Source of the DNA: Dinoroseobacter sp034111085
GTDB lineage: Bacteria; Pseudomonadota; Alphaproteobacteria; Rhodobacterales; Rhodobacteraceae
Assembly (NCBI GenBank): GCA_034111085.1
Contig: JAWUXZ010000020.1
Location: forward strand, 19,632 to 83,631
DNA: 64,000 nt
Direction: 5' to 3'
Below the pieces are notes generated by a model, which was not told where the DNA came from, did not search any database, and saw nothing but the letters and a program-made list of their open reading frames with translations. Positions within the stretch are counted from its first letter, which is position 1; the number at the start of each line of letters is the position of its first letter. This document shows, piece after piece, positions 61,435 to 64,000 of the stretch. Position numbers and translations under genes: made by a program.

Positions 61435-62127
61435 ATGGTGCGTAGCTCTATGGGTCTGATCTGCCTTTTGGCGATGATCTCGCTGGCAAGCCCGGCGCGC
61501 GCAACCGATTTTGTGCTCAGCGAAGGCATTCTGAGCGATGCGGAGTTCTACCAGTTGGTCAGTTGCGGTGCTGCGCCGCGCGGCGCGTGCCGTGACCAGC
61601 CGATCAAATGGCCCGCAGATAAGCGCCAGAACTTGACGATTGGTATTGCCCAGCGTGACGCCGGGTTTCCAAGCCGAACCGCGCGGTTTGTGCTGCTGGG
61701 CCTGCGCAATGCTGTGCGGCAGGTGAACCGGATCGGCGCGGATGTACGGCTCAATGAGGTCACAGCGGGGAGTGCTGCGGATATCTTGATCTATCTTCAG
61801 GACACCCCCGAAGGCGGGCGGATTGAGGGCACTGGGCTGCGCGGCCTTGATGGTGTGGCCATTGAGATCGGGCGATTTCATGTGCTGTGGGATCGCAACC
61901 GCGAGATCACCCGTGCGGGCATCGTGCTGAGCCGCGATCTTAACCCACGCCATGCAGCCTCGGTTATCCTTGAGGAGATCGTGCAAAGCCTTGGGCTGAT
62001 CTGGGACATTCGCAACCCAGCCTACCGCGACCGCAGTATCTTTGACGAGGACAGCAACCGCGTGACAGCCTTGCGCGGACAGGACATTATCGCGCTGAGG
62101 CAGCACTATCCGGGGGGACAAAGATGA
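61435..62127 (+). CDS. DUF2927 family secreted protein, copy 1
   Basis: 230 aa with a signal peptide (GLICLLAMISLASPARA). The conserved DUF2927 pattern is VILEEIVQSLGLIWDIRNPAYRDRSIFDE. The family has been seen as metallopeptidase-like, but no complete HExxH is present. It overlaps the next gene by four bases. The next gene is a paralogue. Confidence 0.82.
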   Translation: MVRSSMGLICLLAMISLASPARATDFVLSEGILSDAEFYQLVSCGAAPRGACRDQPIKWPADKRQNLTIGIAQRDAGFPSRTARFVLLGLRNAVRQVNRIGADVRLNEVTAGSAADILIYLQDTPEGGRIEGTGLRGLDGVAIEIGRFHVLWDRNREITRAGIVLSRDLNPRHAASVILEEIVQSLGLIWDIRNPAYRDRSIFDEDSNRVTALRGQDIIALRQHYPGGQR

Positions 62128-62819
62128 AGGTTTTGGCGTTTGCAATCGCCGCACTGCTGGCCGGGCCGGTGCATGCGATAGAGTTTGTCGAGACGGACCT
62201 GTTTCTGGATGACGAGAGCTTCTACCGCGTTGTGGCTTGCGGGGCAGCACCTGAGGCCGAGTGTTCACGACCCATGGCGCGCTGGCCGGTTGAACGCGCG
62301 CGCACTCTGACCGTCGGGATCGCGAATATCGACGCGGATTTCCCGACCTACAAACTCAGCTGGGCAAACGCCGCCGTCGACGAGGCGATTGCCGAGATCA
62401 ATGCTGCCGGCGCGGATCTGCGCATCACCCGGCGCGCGGACGGTCTTGCCGCCGACATTCCGATCTTTCTGACAGGTGCTGGGCGCGGCGACGCGGTGTC
62501 TGGTACCGGATACCGCGGCCTCGATGGGTCGATTATTCAGGCCGGGCTGGTCACGCTTTGGTGGCAAGACGGCGCGATCAGCACCGCAGCGGTTGCCCTC
62601 AGCGCGGATGTGCGCAGACGTTCCATCCGGTCAGTGATGCTGGAGGAGCTCGTCCAAGCGCTTGGTCTGTCCACAGATATTCGCGGGCCAGCGTATCGCG
62701 GGCGATCGATCTTTGATGAAGACACCAACGCGGTCACGCAGCTTCTGGGCCAAGACGCCGATGCCTTGCGCCGCCATTATCCACTTACCGACGCGCTGCG
62801 CCAATCTGCCAGCCAATAA
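62124..62819 (+). CDS. DUF2927 family secreted protein, copy 2
   Basis: 231 aa with a signal peptide (KVLAFAIAALLAGPVHA). It shares with copy 1 the segments SIFDEDTNAVTQLLGQD, RGPAYRGRS and ALRRHYP, so the two come from a tandem duplication that has diverged. Two Cys (VACGAAPEAECS) in the N-terminal part match those of copy 1 (VSCGAAPRGACR) and may form a disulfide in the periplasm. Confidence 0.82.
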   Translation: MKVLAFAIAALLAGPVHAIEFVETDLFLDDESFYRVVACGAAPEAECSRPMARWPVERARTLTVGIANIDADFPTYKLSWANAAVDEAIAEINAAGADLRITRRADGLAADIPIFLTGAGRGDAVSGTGYRGLDGSIIQAGLVTLWWQDGAISTAAVALSADVRRRSIRSVMLEELVQALGLSTDIRGPAYRGRSIFDEDTNAVTQLLGQDADALRRHYPLTDALRQSASQ

Positions 62820-62847
62820 CGTTTTTCCCAAAAAGGACATCGACCCT

Positions 62848-63387
62848 ATGCCCCCTGTTCGCACCGTCCGCGACTATATCCGCACGATCCCTGACTTTCC
62901 GCATAAGGGGATCATGTTCCGCGATGTCACCACCCTGTTTCTGGACCCGCGCGGCCTGCGGCTGGCGATTGACCAATTGCTCGCGCCTTATGTTGGCATG
63001 CAGATCGACAAGATTGCAGGTCTGGAAGCCCGTGGATTCATCCTTGGCGGCGCTGTCGCGCACCAGCTGAGCCGGGGATTTGTGCCGATCCGCAAGAAGG
63101 GCAAACTACCGGGCAAAACCATCGAGCAGGATTATACGCTGGAATACGGGCAGGCGACGGTCGAGATTCACGACGATTGCTTGCAGCCGGGCGAGAAAGT
63201 GCTGCTGGTCGATGATCTGTTGGCCACGGGCGGCACGGCGCAGGCCGGGATCAAGCTGATCGAGCAGCTAGGGGCCGAAGTTGTGGGCTGTGCGTTTGTG
63301 ATTGATTTGCCCGACCTTGGGGGGCGCAAATTGCTTGAGGATATGGGCCAAGAGGTCCACGCGCTGACCTCATTTGAAGGCGATTGA
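62848..63387 (+). CDS. apt: adenine phosphoribosyltransferase
   Basis: 179 aa from ATG 62848, with AAAAGG upstream; the frame opens at 62662 but within the DUF2927 gene. The PRPP-binding loop is VLLVDDLLATGGTAQAG; GLEARGFILG and RKKGKLPGKTI are also diagnostic. It converts adenine, produced by the mtnP enzyme, to AMP. Confidence 0.95.
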   Translation: MPPVRTVRDYIRTIPDFPHKGIMFRDVTTLFLDPRGLRLAIDQLLAPYVGMQIDKIAGLEARGFILGGAVAHQLSRGFVPIRKKGKLPGKTIEQDYTLEYGQATVEIHDDCLQPGEKVLLVDDLLATGGTAQAGIKLIEQLGAEVVGCAFVIDLPDLGGRKLLEDMGQEVHALTSFEGD

Positions 63388-63534
63388 TTTGGCCGGCGCT
63401 TTTTTGAGAGCTGCTTAACGTTTTGGCAAGGGATTCTGCGTTAAAGCTAAGGCCCCATAGAATGTGGGTTTGCTTGCAAGTTTCTTGATGAAGCCCTCGG
63501 TTTCCCTCTGCCGGAGCACCATCACTATCCTAGC

Positions 63535-63566
63535 TTGACGCCGCGCCCCACTAGGCGGGGCGTCAA
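63535..63566. terminator. hairpin between apt and the FAD oxidase gene
   Basis: TTGACGCC at 63535-63542 pairs with GGCGTCAA at 63559-63566; an alternative is CGCCCC with GGGGCG. The stem covers the stop of the oxidase gene. No long T-run follows, so it is a weak terminator or a 3' stabiliser. Confidence 0.5.
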
Positions 63567-64000
63567 TTGCTTGGCGCGCGTCGCAGAACTGCACCTGGAT
63601 TGCAGATACCGTGCGGATCAAGCGCATCCTTAATCGCACGCATCGCCGCTAATTTCGTGGGATCGCCGTAGCGCTCCAGATCATCGACCTTTAGGCGCCC
63701 AATGCCATGCTCGGCACTGACCGACCCGCCAAAGCTGTGGGTCAGATCGTGGACAGTGCGCTTGATCGTTTTGCGCGCATCCTCATAGTCCGCGCGGCTT
63801 TTACCTGCGTCGGGGAACACGTTGAAATGCAGGTTTCCGTCGCCCACATGGCCAAAGCAATTGACGCGGAAGGGTCCGAGCGCTGCGATGGCTTGTGTCC
63901 CTTGCGTGATGAAGTCGGGGATCGACGACAGCGGGACAGAGATGTCATGGGACGAAACCGACCCGATCCGGCGATTTGCCTCGGGGATAGTTTCGCGGAT
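63563..64000 (-). CDS. FAD-binding oxidase, GlcD/D-lactate dehydrogenase type, C-terminal part (cut by window edge)
   Basis: The frame stays open to the window end. The visible 145 residues include NCFGHVGDGNLHFNVF, the substrate/flavin loop of the FAD-linked oxidase C-terminal domain, and SAEHGIGRLKVDDLERYGD and CNPGAVL. Known relatives oxidise D-lactate, glycolate or D-2-hydroxyglutarate. The N-terminal FAD domain is outside the window, so a specific substrate cannot be named. Confidence 0.85.
   Translation of the reverse strand: MRETIPEANRRIGSVSSHDISVPLSSIPDFITQGTQAIAALGPFRVNCFGHVGDGNLHFNVFPDAGKSRADYEDARKTIKRTVHDLTHSFGGSVSAEHGIGRLKVDDLERYGDPTKLAAMRAIKDALDPHGICNPGAVLRRAPSN

Noticed and set aside
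1..64000. tRNA, rRNA, CRISPR array, prophage or insertion sequence
   Set aside because: No clover-leaf, repeat-spacer pattern, phage structural gene or transposase could be recognised in either strand.

Overview
The window looks like chromosome of a marine alphaproteobacterium of the Rhodobacteraceae (Roseobacter group). The basis is GC-rich coding sequence, DUF2927 and DUF1178 proteins, an aspartate kinase gene followed by ptsP, TRAP and TTT solute transporters, an MttB-like methyltransferase beside a BCCT carrier, and a beta-oxidation operon behind a MerR regulator. The genus cannot be fixed from the sequence. No rRNA, tRNA, IS element, prophage or CRISPR array was seen. Coding density is high and most neighbours overlap by 1-20 bases.

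Layout. (1) 0-6 kb: a fucosyltransferase-like TPR protein, a MATE exporter, two PaaI-type thioesterases, a MerR regulator and a membrane-anchored EEP hydrolase. (2) 6.1-13.9 kb: a second MerR regulator with a LiuR-like palindrome, then acyl-CoA dehydrogenase, a 70-aa protein, a GST-like protein, thiolase, two tandem 156-aa cupins and a FadB/FadJ-type fusion, closed by a terminator. (3) 14-34.7 kb: a catabolic island with two IclR regulators. IclR-1 faces a plus-strand operon (bicupin, recombinase-like HTH protein, Rieske oxygenase, SDR, pentapeptide protein). IclR-2 sits beside a minus-strand operon (FAD monooxygenase, TRAP DctPQM, sulfatase, second FAD monooxygenase). A second minus-strand operon encodes an alpha/beta hydrolase, an extradiol VOC dioxygenase, an SDR lacking the catalytic Tyr/Lys, a ThDP enzyme, an aspartate-dehydrogenase-like protein and an aldehyde dehydrogenase. 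The two minus-strand operons share an operator of identical geometry, GTTC-N6-GAAC-N5-GTTC, so they probably form one regulon. An MttB-like gene and a BCCT carrier follow. (4) 36.7-47.4 kb: an oxidoreductase and a DUF1801 gene, then a six-gene operon for tricarboxylate-like acids (TctCBA, family III CoA-transferase, citryl-CoA lyase-like protein, AbrB permease) divergent from a TctD/TctE two-component pair with its own periplasmic binding protein. (5) 47.4-64 kb: mostly housekeeping genes (CapA, histone-deacetylase-like, NUDIX, DUF1178, SDR, lysC, ptsP, EcsC, GNAT, flavin reductase, SulP), then an adenine-salvage operon (mtnP, LysE, two DUF2927 genes, apt) and the C-terminal part of a GlcD-type FAD oxidase cut by the window edge.

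How the genes work together. The strongest candidate for an undescribed system is the 14-34 kb island. Import (TRAP), possible desulfation (sulfatase), oxygenation (Rieske and FAD enzymes), diol oxidation (SDR), extradiol ring cleavage (VOC), hydrolysis, then a plausible amino acid to 2-oxo acid to aldehyde to acid sequence (AspDH-like, ThDP enzyme, ALDH) are all encoded together. The substrate cannot be read from the sequence; an aromatic or heteroaromatic compound is the most economical guess. The Tct operon is a second coherent unit: sense, import, activate with CoA and cleave a citrate-like acid.
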